This document shows positions 1-5,852 of a stretch of 8,126 nucleotides of DNA, piece after piece; positions within the stretch are counted from its first letter, which is position 1, and each line of letters starts with the position of its first letter. The translations under genes were made by a program, and so were the position numbers. The stretch is from NCBI GenBank assembly GCA_035519355.1, contig DATIWM010000188.1, forward strand, positions 1-8,126, read 5' to 3'. The stretch is from DAOMFB01 sp035519355 (GTDB lineage Bacteria; Acidobacteriota; Thermoanaerobaculia; UBA5066). The notes under the pieces were generated by a model that saw only the letters and a list, made by a program, of their open reading frames with translations, did no database searches and was not told the origin of the DNA.

Positions 1-40
1 GGCCCGTCTCGTAATCACGGAGAGCACGAGGGGGAGAAGA

Positions 41-520
41 ATGAACGACCCGAAGCTGGCCGAGAGGATCGCCGCGGCGACCGCGGTCTTCGCCAAGGAC
101 GAAGGAGTCTGGGACGCCGAGACCGAGATTCGCCCGGCTCCCGGAGCGCCGCCGGTCGCGATGAAGGGGGTCTCGACGAACAAGCGGATCGGCGGAGGGC
201 GCTGGCTGGTCGTCGACTATCGCGCCGACAGCGGCTTCGAGGGACACGGCATCTACGGCTGGGACGCTTCCACGGAGAAGTACACCGGCGTCTGGGTCGA
301 CTCGATGCAGACGGCCATCTCGCGCGCCGAAGGGAGCTGGGATCCGGCGACGAAGACGATGACCTACCACGTCGAGCTGACCCACGCCGGCCAGAAGGTC
401 CGCTACCGGGAGGAGACGCAGACGCAGCCGGACGGCTCTCTCGTCTACCGCAACCTCGTCCCCTCCCCCGACGGCGGCGAGTTCGAGATGATCCGAACGA
501 CCTACCGAAAGCGGAGCTAA
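41..520 (+). CDS. DUF1579 family protein
   Basis: A 159-residue protein that resembles the DUF1579 family, whose function is unknown. The family pattern is visible: an N-terminal 'G.W' (residues 22-24), a 'GGGRWLVVDY' strand (51-60), then 'FEGHGIYGWD' (66-75), 'KYTGVWVDSM' (80-89) and a 'GSWD' turn (98-101). These are the alternating strands of a small beta-barrel or calycin-like fold. The length is normal for the family. No signal peptide or membrane segment is visible, so it is probably cytoplasmic. The ATG at 41 is preceded by a purine-rich GGGGGAG at 30-36, with a 4-nt spacer. It is separated by 201 bp from the transporter operon downstream, so joint function is not implied. The family call is fairly secure; no reaction or substrate can be proposed. 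Confidence 0.85.
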   Translation: MNDPKLAERIAAATAVFAKDEGVWDAETEIRPAPGAPPVAMKGVSTNKRIGGGRWLVVDYRADSGFEGHGIYGWDASTEKYTGVWVDSMQTAISRAEGSWDPATKTMTYHVELTHAGQKVRYREETQTQPDGSLVYRNLVPSPDGGEFEMIRTTYRKRS

Positions 521-546
521 ACCTCTGCGCCGTCAGCCGCCGGGAC

Positions 547-566
547 CGACGTGTGACAGGACGTCG
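547..566. repeat. Short perfect inverted repeat (possible stem-loop)
   Basis: The arms CGACGT (547-552) and ACGTCG (561-566) are perfect reverse complements around an 8-nt loop. It lies 27 bp after the DUF1579 stop codon. No T-run follows, so it is not a canonical intrinsic terminator. It could still end or protect the upstream transcript, or be chance in a GC-rich sequence. Confidence 0.35.
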
Positions 567-601
567 CACCGGAGGCCAGAACCCGATTTGAGCCCTATTC
601 G

Positions 602-622
602 GCCGAACTTTCACGGTTCGGC
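602..622. repeat. 7-bp perfect inverted repeat upstream of the transporter operon
   Basis: The arms GCCGAAC (602-608) and GTTCGGC (616-622) are perfect reverse complements around the 7-nt spacer TTTCACG. It sits 100 bp before the adaptor start. No T-tract follows. A TATAGC at 628-633 lies just after it and could be a -10 box, but no convincing -35 is visible at the right distance. It may be an operator for the ABC operon or a weak terminator of the preceding gene; the sequence alone does not decide. Confidence 0.4.
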
Positions 623-710
623 TTCCGTATAGCTGCTCAAAGGGATCCGGCGATCGAGCGGTGGGTCATTTCGTCACGGAGATCGCGAAAAATCCGGGAC
701 TGCATTTCCG

Positions 711-716
711 AGGAGG
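711..716 (+). promoter_or_regulatory. Strong ribosome binding site of the adaptor gene
   Basis: A perfect AGGAGG at 711-716, 5 nt before the ATG at 722, fixes the start of the adaptor gene. It also argues against reading frames that begin upstream at 661. Confidence 0.85.
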
Positions 717-721
717 GGCCG

Positions 722-1951
722 ATGAATCCGAAGCGCAAGAGGTTGATCCTGATCGCCGCGGGGATCGCGATCCTGGGCGGCGCCGGCGCCGTCTTCGCCT
801 CCCGGAGCAAGGAGAAGCCGAAGGACGCCAAGGAAGCCCCCCTCCCCTTCCGGGTCGGAAAGGTCTCCGCCGAGGACCTGCAGGTCTCGGTCCGGGAGGT
901 GGGCGTCGTCGATCCCGAGACGAAAGTGGACGTGAAGTCGGCCGTCTCCGGGCGGGTCGTCAGCCTCAAGGTGCGCGAAGGGGCCGTGGTGAAAGCCGGG
1001 GACCTCCTCGCCGAGGTCGAACCCGACGTGAACCAGGCGCAGTCGCTCTCCGACGTCCAGGCCAGCGTGGTCACGGCCGAACTGACCCTCAGGGACGCCG
1101 AGCGGCAATACGCCGCGCAGGAGCGGCTCTTCAAGGACGGGCTCATCGGACGGGAGACCCTCAAGGACTTCCAGATCAAGCGCGACCTCGCCGCCGACTC
1201 CCTCAAGGCCGCGCGGACCCGCTACCAGATCGTCCAGGACCGCGGCATCCCGATCTCCGGCGAGGCTTCGACCCAGAAGGCGCGCGTCACGAGCCCGATG
1301 GACGGCGTCGTCATCACGAAGGGGGTCGAGCTGGGCGAGACGGTCACCTCCGGCGTCTCCTCGTTCAACGCCGGGACCGTCCTCTTCACGGTGGCCGACC
1401 TGAAGTCTCTCCTCATCAAGGTGAACCTCAACGAGGTCGACATCGCCAAGGTCGCCGTCGGTCAGCCGGTCCGGATCACCCTCGACGCCTACCCGCAGAA
1501 GGTCTTCAGCGGGAAAGTCCGCTTCGTCGCCCCGTCCGCCAAGCTCATCGAGAAGATCAAGGTCTTCCTCGTGGAGATCGCCCTGGACGACCTCTCGGAC
1601 GCCTACCGGACCGGGATGAGCGCGAACGTCGAGATCCTCGGTCAGAAACGCGACAAGGCCGTCTCCATCCCGCTCGAGGCCCTTCAGCGGAAGGAGGGCG
1701 ACACGGTCGTCTACCGCCTCAAGGCGAACCTGAAGAAGCCGGAGATCGAGAAGGCGAAGCAGGGTCTCTCGGGTCGCGGCAAGTTCACCTGGCTTTCCGA
1801 GAACTGGAAGGACTACTTCGACGTCGTTCCGGTCAAGGCCGGCATCGCCACCCTCGAGCGCGTCGAGATCCTCTCGGGGGTCGCGGCCGCCGAGCAGGTG
1901 GCGCTGGAAGACCCGACGCGGCGCAAGGTGGAGAAGGACGATGACAACTAG
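722..1951 (+). CDS. MacA-like periplasmic adaptor (HlyD/RND membrane-fusion protein family)
   Basis: A 409-residue adaptor that should link an inner-membrane ABC transporter to a periplasmic or outer-membrane partner. Visible in order: a positively charged N-terminus and one hydrophobic anchor (about 7-27); first half of a lipoyl-like domain (about 70-100, 'SGRVVSLKVREGAVVKAGD'); an alpha-hairpin coiled coil (about 103-172, with 'QYAAQERLFKDGLIG'); second lipoyl half (about 186-226, 'VTSPMDGVVITKGVELGETV'); a beta-barrel (about 228-306); and a membrane-proximal domain (about 312-395). Length and domain order match MacA-type adaptors. Residues about 335-366 look like an insertion in the membrane-proximal domain, rich in Lys and Trp. 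Its stop overlaps the ATPase start by 11 bp, which indicates translational coupling. The substrate is unknown (candidates by family: macrolides, peptides, lipoproteins, siderophores). The family call is secure; the name MacA is not claimed. Confidence 0.93.
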   Translation: MNPKRKRLILIAAGIAILGGAGAVFASRSKEKPKDAKEAPLPFRVGKVSAEDLQVSVREVGVVDPETKVDVKSAVSGRVVSLKVREGAVVKAGDLLAEVEPDVNQAQSLSDVQASVVTAELTLRDAERQYAAQERLFKDGLIGRETLKDFQIKRDLAADSLKAARTRYQIVQDRGIPISGEASTQKARVTSPMDGVVITKGVELGETVTSGVSSFNAGTVLFTVADLKSLLIKVNLNEVDIAKVAVGQPVRITLDAYPQKVFSGKVRFVAPSAKLIEKIKVFLVEIALDDLSDAYRTGMSANVEILGQKRDKAVSIPLEALQRKEGDTVVYRLKANLKKPEIEKAKQGLSGRGKFTWLSENWKDYFDVVPVKAGIATLERVEILSGVAAAEQVALEDPTRRKVEKDDDN

Positions 1952-2633
1952 GATCATCGAGACCGCGGGCCTCACGAAGGTCTTCGGCGGAAACGGCATG
2001 GCCGTCCACGCCCTGCGCGGCATCGATCTGACCGTCGGCCGCGGGGAGTTCGTGGCCCTCGTCGGACCGTCGGGGTCGGGGAAGTCGACGCTCATGTCGA
2101 TCCTCGGCTGCCTCGACTCCCCCACCGACGGGAGCTACCTCCTCGACGGCGAGGCGGTTCAGGGGCTTTCCGGAGCGGCGCTGGCCCGGATCCGGAACGA
2201 GAAGGTCGGCTTCGTCTTCCAGAACTACAACCTCCTCCCCAAGGCGAACGTCCTCCGGAACGTCGAGCTGCCGCTCCTCTATGCCGGCCTCCCCCGGAAG
2301 GAGCGGAAGGCGCGCGCCCTCGAGATGCTCGAAAAGGTCGGGATCCCGGAGAAGGCGAACGTCCTCCCGGCCAAGCTCTCGGGGGGACAGCGGCAGCGGG
2401 TGGCCGTCGCGCGGGCCCTGGCGAACCGGCCGGCGCTCCTTCTCGCCGACGAGCCGACCGGCGCCCTCGATTCCAGGACCGGCGGCGAAGTGCTCGAGCT
2501 CTTCGCCGAATTGAACCGGCAGGGGAACACGGTCGTCCTCGTCACGCACGACCCGAAGATCGCCTCCTTGGCCTCCCGCCGCGTCGAGCTGTCCGACGGC
2601 CTCGTCGTGACGCCGGAAGAAAGAGCGGCGTGA
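1941..2633 (+). CDS. MacB/LolD-type ABC transporter ATP-binding protein
   Basis: A 230-residue stand-alone nucleotide-binding domain that should power the two permeases encoded next. All ATPase motifs are intact: Walker A GPSGSGKST (42-50), Q-loop Gln94 in FVFQNYNLL, signature LSGGQ (146-150), Walker B LLLADE (166-171) with catalytic Glu171, D-loop ALD (175-177), and switch His203 in VTHD. The 'FQNYNLLP' and 'DEPTGALDS' segments are typical of the LolD/MacB/FtsE group, as is the length. The ATG at 1941 lies inside the 3' end of the adaptor gene (11-bp overlap), with GGAG at 1930-1933 as ribosome binding site. It ends in a GTGA overlap with the first permease. In classical MacB the ATPase is fused to the permease; here it is separate, as in LolCDE or YknXYZ-type systems. 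Confidence 0.96.
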   Translation: MTTRIIETAGLTKVFGGNGMAVHALRGIDLTVGRGEFVALVGPSGSGKSTLMSILGCLDSPTDGSYLLDGEAVQGLSGAALARIRNEKVGFVFQNYNLLPKANVLRNVELPLLYAGLPRKERKARALEMLEKVGIPEKANVLPAKLSGGQRQRVAVARALANRPALLLADEPTGALDSRTGGEVLELFAELNRQGNTVVLVTHDPKIASLASRRVELSDGLVVTPEERAA

Positions 2634-3883
2634 TCCTCTCCGGCGCTTTCCGCGAGCGCCTCCGGAGCGCCTGGACCGAGATCCGCGAAAACCTCGGACG
2701 CTCGGTCCTGCAGGCGCTCGGCGTGATGCTCGGGGTGGCGTCGGTCCTCGGCGGCTTCTCCATCTCCGACAGCATGCGGCGCCACTCGGAAGACGCCTGG
2801 CTGAAGCGGGGAGGCTTCGACAAGCTGAACGTCCAGCAGGCCGGCGCCATCCGGGACGGCACGACGCCGACGGCGCTCCAGAACGCGAACCTCGGCCTCC
2901 GGAAGCTGGATGCGACCGACGGAGAGCAGACGAGCGACAAGACCGTCCAGGCCTTCAGCGTCGAGCGGTTCGCGAAGGTCCGGGTCCGGTCCCCGTTCGC
3001 CGACCGCGACCGCGACATCCGCGGGATCGCGGCGGACTATCTCCCGATGAACGGATACGAGGTCGAGAAGGGGCGCGCCTTCGGGGCCGAGGACATCGAG
3101 AAAGCCGCGCCCGTGGCCATCCTGGGCGCCGAGGCCGTCAGCGTCTTCTTCCCGACCGGCGAGGCGGTCGGGCAGGTCATCCGGGTCGGCGACACGCCCG
3201 TCACGGTCATCGGGGTCCTCAAGGAGAAGGTCTTCCGCTGGCGCGAGAGCGAGCCGAACGTCTTCGCCTGGCGGAACCGGATCATCGCCCTCCCCGCGAC
3301 GCTCGTCTCGAAACGGATGCAGGGGGATCCGCACCAGCGCGTCGACCGCGTCGTCTTCAAGGTGCCGAACCTCGGCCTGATGGACCTCTTCGCGAAAGGG
3401 CTCACGTCGGTCCTGAAGGGAAACCACCGGCAGCAGGAGGACTTCCGGCTCGACGACCTCGCCGCGCGCGTGAAGAAGAACCGGAGCCAGGGGGAGATCT
3501 ACAACATGGTCTTCATGCTCTCGGGAATCCTCTCCCTCATCGGCGGCGGGATGGTGAACGTCAACATCCAGCTCGCGTCGCTGAAGGAGCGGGTCCGCGA
3601 GGTGGGCGTGAAGATGGCCATCGGCGCCTCGGGGCGCGAGGTCTTCAAGGAGTTCATGACGGAGGCGCTCCTCCTGACGAGCCTCGGCGGCGTGGTCGGC
3701 TTCGTCCTCGGCGCCGCCTTCTCGAAAGTCATCACGAAGCTCCTCGAGGTCCCGCTCTGGATGGACCCGCTCAGCTTCCTCTGGGCCTTCGCCCTCGCCC
3801 TCGTCTTCGGCTTCGTCTTCGCCATCTACCCGGCGTGGAAGGCGGCGCGGCTCTCCCCGATGGAGGCGCTCCGGTATGAGTAG
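2630..3883 (+). CDS. ABC transporter permease 1, FtsX/MacB type with periplasmic core domain
   Basis: A 417-residue inner-membrane permease with the four-helix layout of the FtsX/MacB (type VII, mechanotransmission) group. TM1 is at about 23-46. A large periplasmic core domain (about 47-285) holds the 'GIAADYLPMNGYEVEKGRAF' and 'GQVIRVGDTPVTVIGVL' patterns of MacB_PCD. TM2 is at about 291-315, TM3 about 342-367 and TM4 about 380-404. The cytoplasmic coupling segment 'LKERVREVGVKMAIGAS' (318-334) and the C-terminal 'YPAWKAARLSPMEALRYE' are hallmarks of the family. Translation starts at GTG 2630, which shares its TG with the ATPase stop (GTGA overlap). A purine-rich GGAAGAAAGAG at 2615-2625 precedes it. 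It probably pairs with the second permease as a heterodimer, because both are full length and different in sequence. Family secure, substrate unknown. Confidence 0.94.
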   Translation: MILSGAFRERLRSAWTEIRENLGRSVLQALGVMLGVASVLGGFSISDSMRRHSEDAWLKRGGFDKLNVQQAGAIRDGTTPTALQNANLGLRKLDATDGEQTSDKTVQAFSVERFAKVRVRSPFADRDRDIRGIAADYLPMNGYEVEKGRAFGAEDIEKAAPVAILGAEAVSVFFPTGEAVGQVIRVGDTPVTVIGVLKEKVFRWRESEPNVFAWRNRIIALPATLVSKRMQGDPHQRVDRVVFKVPNLGLMDLFAKGLTSVLKGNHRQQEDFRLDDLAARVKKNRSQGEIYNMVFMLSGILSLIGGGMVNVNIQLASLKERVREVGVKMAIGASGREVFKEFMTEALLLTSLGGVVGFVLGAAFSKVITKLLEVPLWMDPLSFLWAFALALVFGFVFAIYPAWKAARLSPMEALRYE

Positions 3884-5174
3884 CGCCGTCCTCGAGGCCC
3901 CGGCCGTCGCTGCTCCGAAGCCGGCCGTGCGACGTCTTTCGGCCGCCGCGCAGCTGGGGCTCGTCTGGGAGGTCATCAAGGGGGGCTTCATCGAGCTCTG
4001 GGCCCACAAGCTCCGCTCGATCCTGACGCTGACCCTTCTGATGCTCGGCGTCTTCGCCCTCGTCGTCATGACGTCCGTCCTGGACGGCATCCTCGACAAG
4101 GTCGGGACCGGTTTCGAGGGAATGGCGTGGGACGGGACGGCCGTCATCCAGGCCAAGGCGGCGGAGACGACCGAGGAGCAGAAGCGCTTCGCGATGTCGC
4201 CCGGCTTCCGGTTCGAGGACCTCCCGCGGCTCACCGCTTCTCACGAGAAAGTGCTCGCGTTCCTTCCGCGGGCGACGAAGCGTTCGTTCGTGAAAACGCC
4301 GGGGGGCATCGAGCGGATGTTCGTCACGGGTCTGACGCCCGAGTACGCCCGCTGGATGAACCGCCCCATCCAGTCGGGGCGCGGTCTCGCCGAGGACGAC
4401 CAGAAGCGCCGGAGCACGGTGGCCGTCGTCGGCGCGACGCTGGGCGCCAAGCTCTTCGGCGGCGCCGATCCCGTCGGGCGCGACATCGTCGTGGAGGGGG
4501 TGCCCTACCGGATCGTCGGACTGCAGGAGAAGATCCAGATCTTCAACGACGAGATGTACTTCGACGCCAACGGCATCCAGATTCCGCTCGAGACTTACAT
4601 GGACCGGGTGGACCCCTCGCACAAGCTGACGAGCGTGGCCGTCAAGCTGGCGAGGAAGCGCGACCTCTCGGAGGTCTCGTCCATCGTGATCGGGCGCGTC
4701 AAGCAGGCGCACCACGGGATCGAGGACGTGGAGATCAAGGACCTCGAGGCCGAAGCGGCCAAGTGGTACCAGCAGTTCCTGAACGAGATGCGCGGCTGGC
4801 GGATCGTCCTTCTGTCGCTCGCGGCGACGGTCCTCCTCGTCGGCGGCGTCGGCGTCCTCTCCGTCATGCTGATCTCCTTCTCCGACCGGCGGTTCGAGAT
4901 CGGCCTCCGGAAGTCGCTCGGGGCCTCCGACAGCGAGATCCTCCTCCAGTTCCTCCTCGAGGCCGCCGTCCTCGCCTCGCTCGGGGCCTTCGTCGGCACG
5001 GTCGCCGGGGCGATCCTCTGCGAGGCCCTCTCGCCGATGTTCCCCTGGGGGCTCGTCGTGAACCCCGTCGGCCTCGTCGTCGCGTGGTGCGTCGCGCTCT
5101 CCCTCGCGCTCGTCTTCGGCCTCTACCCCGCTGTCCGCGCGTCGCGCCTCACGCCGATGGAGGCGATGCGGTAG
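3876..5174 (+). CDS. ABC transporter permease 2, FtsX/MacB type
   Basis: A 432-residue second permease with the same architecture. It has a cytoplasmic N-terminal extension rich in Ala and Pro (1-20) followed by an amphipathic stretch, TM1 (about 48-68), a periplasmic domain (about 69-300), TM2 (about 308-333), TM3 (about 357-383) and TM4 (about 395-418). The coupling motif 'DRRFEIGLRKSLGASDSEI' (337-355) and the ending 'YPAVRASRLTPMEAMR' are typical of the family. The periplasmic domain carries 'GADPVGRDIVVEGVPYRIVGL' (196-216), a MacB_PCD-like strand pair. It differs clearly from permease 1 in the periplasmic part, which supports a heterodimer rather than a recent duplication. The ATG at 3876 overlaps the permease 1 gene by 8 bp, and GGAGG at 3862-3866 is its likely ribosome binding site. 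It is the last gene of the operon; only 37 bp separate it from the antitoxin. Confidence 0.94.
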   Translation: MSSAVLEAPAVAAPKPAVRRLSAAAQLGLVWEVIKGGFIELWAHKLRSILTLTLLMLGVFALVVMTSVLDGILDKVGTGFEGMAWDGTAVIQAKAAETTEEQKRFAMSPGFRFEDLPRLTASHEKVLAFLPRATKRSFVKTPGGIERMFVTGLTPEYARWMNRPIQSGRGLAEDDQKRRSTVAVVGATLGAKLFGGADPVGRDIVVEGVPYRIVGLQEKIQIFNDEMYFDANGIQIPLETYMDRVDPSHKLTSVAVKLARKRDLSEVSSIVIGRVKQAHHGIEDVEIKDLEAEAAKWYQQFLNEMRGWRIVLLSLAATVLLVGGVGVLSVMLISFSDRRFEIGLRKSLGASDSEILLQFLLEAAVLASLGAFVGTVAGAILCEALSPMFPWGLVVNPVGLVVAWCVALSLALVFGLYPAVRASRLTPMEAMR

Positions 5175-5175
5175 A

Positions 5176-5205
5176 TTGCGACCGCAACCATTTCGGTTGT
5201 AAAAT
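5176..5205 (+). promoter_or_regulatory. Predicted promoter of the toxin-antitoxin pair
   Basis: A -35-like TTGCGA (5176-5181) and a -10-like TAAAAT (5200-5205) are separated by 18 bp. The -10 ends 6 nt before the antitoxin ATG at 5212, so the expected transcription start falls on or next to the start codon. This predicts a leaderless mRNA, and no Shine-Dalgarno motif is present between. The site is the most AT-rich stretch nearby. It is read from sequence and sigma-70 consensus knowledge; it has not been tested. Confidence 0.6.
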
Positions 5206-5211
5206 GGTTGC
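5184..5211. promoter_or_regulatory. Candidate operator: perfect 10-bp inverted repeat over the -10 box of the TA promoter
   Basis: The left arm GCAACCATTT (5184-5193) and right arm AAATGGTTGC (5202-5211) are perfect reverse complements with the 8-nt spacer CGGTTGTA. The core GGTTG occurs three times: inverted at 5185-5189 (CAACC), direct at 5195-5199 and direct at 5206-5210. The two direct copies are 11 bp apart, about one helical turn. A further short inverted repeat, TTGCG (5176-5180) and CGCAA (5183-5187), covers the -35. Ribbon-helix-helix antitoxins bind such repeated half-sites and repress their own operon, so this is the expected operator of the antitoxin encoded at 5212. Confidence 0.7.
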
Positions 5212-5451
5212 ATGGCGAGCCTGACGCTCAAGAACATTCCCCCGGACCTCCACCGGAAGCTCAAACGCCGCGCCGCCGAGCACGGTCGGAGCCTGAACAG
5301 CGAGGCGATCGCGGCCCTCCGCGTGGCGACGGCGGGGGAGCGCGTCGACGTCGAGGCATTCCTCGCTCGGGTGCGGAAGCTGCGAGCCGGGGTCAAGGGG
5401 GTCGTGACCGACGAGGAGATCCGCGAGATGAAGAACGCCGGACGCGCGTGA
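5212..5451 (+). CDS. Ribbon-helix-helix antitoxin, VapB/FitA-like
   Basis: A 79-residue antitoxin that should neutralise the PIN-domain toxin encoded next and repress the shared promoter. Residues about 3-38 fit a ribbon-helix-helix DNA-binding domain: a beta strand 'SLTLKNIP' (3-10), helix 'PDLHRKLKRRAAEHG' (11-25), and the turn and second helix 'RSLNSEAIAALR' (26-37). This pattern is close to FitA/Arc-type antitoxins. The C-terminal half (about 44-79), charged and flexible, is the part that in this family wraps the toxin active site. ATG 5212 is chosen because it fits the domain exactly and abuts the predicted -10 box. The stop shares bases with the toxin GTG start (GTGA), so the two are translationally coupled. 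Family assignment is strong; the choice of FitA versus VapB subfamily is not. Confidence 0.9.
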   Translation: MASLTLKNIPPDLHRKLKRRAAEHGRSLNSEAIAALRVATAGERVDVEAFLARVRKLRAGVKGVVTDEEIREMKNAGRA

Positions 5452-5852
5452 TCGTCGTCGACACGAACGTCCTCGTTCCGGTCTGGTTCCGATCGGAGCG
5501 GACGCCGCTCTGCGAAGCGCTCGTCCGGAAAGATCCGGCCTGGGCGGCTCCGCGTCTCTGGTTGTCGGAGTTCCGGAACGTCGCCGTGGAGCAGGTTCGA
5601 AAAGGACGCGTCTCGCCGGAGGACGCCGAGAAGATCGTCGAGTCGGCCGTCGGCCTCATCGGCGCGCGGACCTTCGACGTTCCGTCCGTGAACGTCCTTC
5701 GCCGAGCCATCTCGTCGCGCTGCACGGCCTACGACAGTGAGTACGTCGTCCTCGCCGAAGAGCTCGCTGTCCCGCTCGTCACCTCGGACCGTCAGATCCT
5801 CCGGGCCTTCCCCCAGATCGCCGTCTCGCTCGAGGACGCCGTCAGGGCTTGA
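5448..5852 (+). CDS. PIN-domain toxin, VapC/FitB-like ribonuclease
   Basis: A 134-residue PIN-domain protein, expected to be a Mg2+-dependent ribonuclease toxin inhibited by the antitoxin just upstream. The start is GTG 5448, giving 'MIVVDTNVLV', the usual N-terminus of VapC. A longer reading frame back to 5208 is only the antitoxin gene read in another frame. The four acidic positions of the PIN active site are visible: Asp5 (VDTNVL), Glu41 (LSEFRN), Asp96 (AYDSEYV) and Asp114 (VTSDRQIL). The toxin therefore looks catalytically intact. The end 'LVTSDRQILRAFP' is typical. The length is normal. No clear ribosome binding site precedes the GTG, so translation probably depends on the antitoxin. 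Its last 11 bp overlap the end of the convergent amidohydrolase gene. The RNA target cannot be predicted. Confidence 0.92.
   Translation: MIVVDTNVLVPVWFRSERTPLCEALVRKDPAWAAPRLWLSEFRNVAVEQVRKGRVSPEDAEKIVESAVGLIGARTFDVPSVNVLRRAISSRCTAYDSEYVVLAEELAVPLVTSDRQILRAFPQIAVSLEDAVRA

Noticed and set aside
547..566. Intrinsic terminator after the DUF1579 gene
   Set aside because: The hairpin is only 6 bp and no run of T follows; listed only as an inverted repeat.
674..2125. A 483-codon minus-strand frame opposite the adaptor gene
   Set aside because: No recognisable domain, biased composition, and the plus strand holds a clear MacA-like protein with a perfect ribosome binding site.
2279..4234. A 651-codon open frame on the minus strand opposite the ATPase and permeases
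   Set aside because: It is antisense to three genes with intact motifs. Its translation is a low-complexity mix of Arg, Glu, Asp and Pro, typical of shadow frames in GC-rich DNA.
3771..5396. A 541-codon minus-strand frame opposite permease 2 and the antitoxin
   Set aside because: Shadow of real genes; composition dominated by Arg, Asp, Glu and His.
5208..5447. 80-codon upstream extension of the toxin reading frame
   Set aside because: It is the antitoxin gene read out of frame, and the PIN domain begins exactly at GTG 5448.
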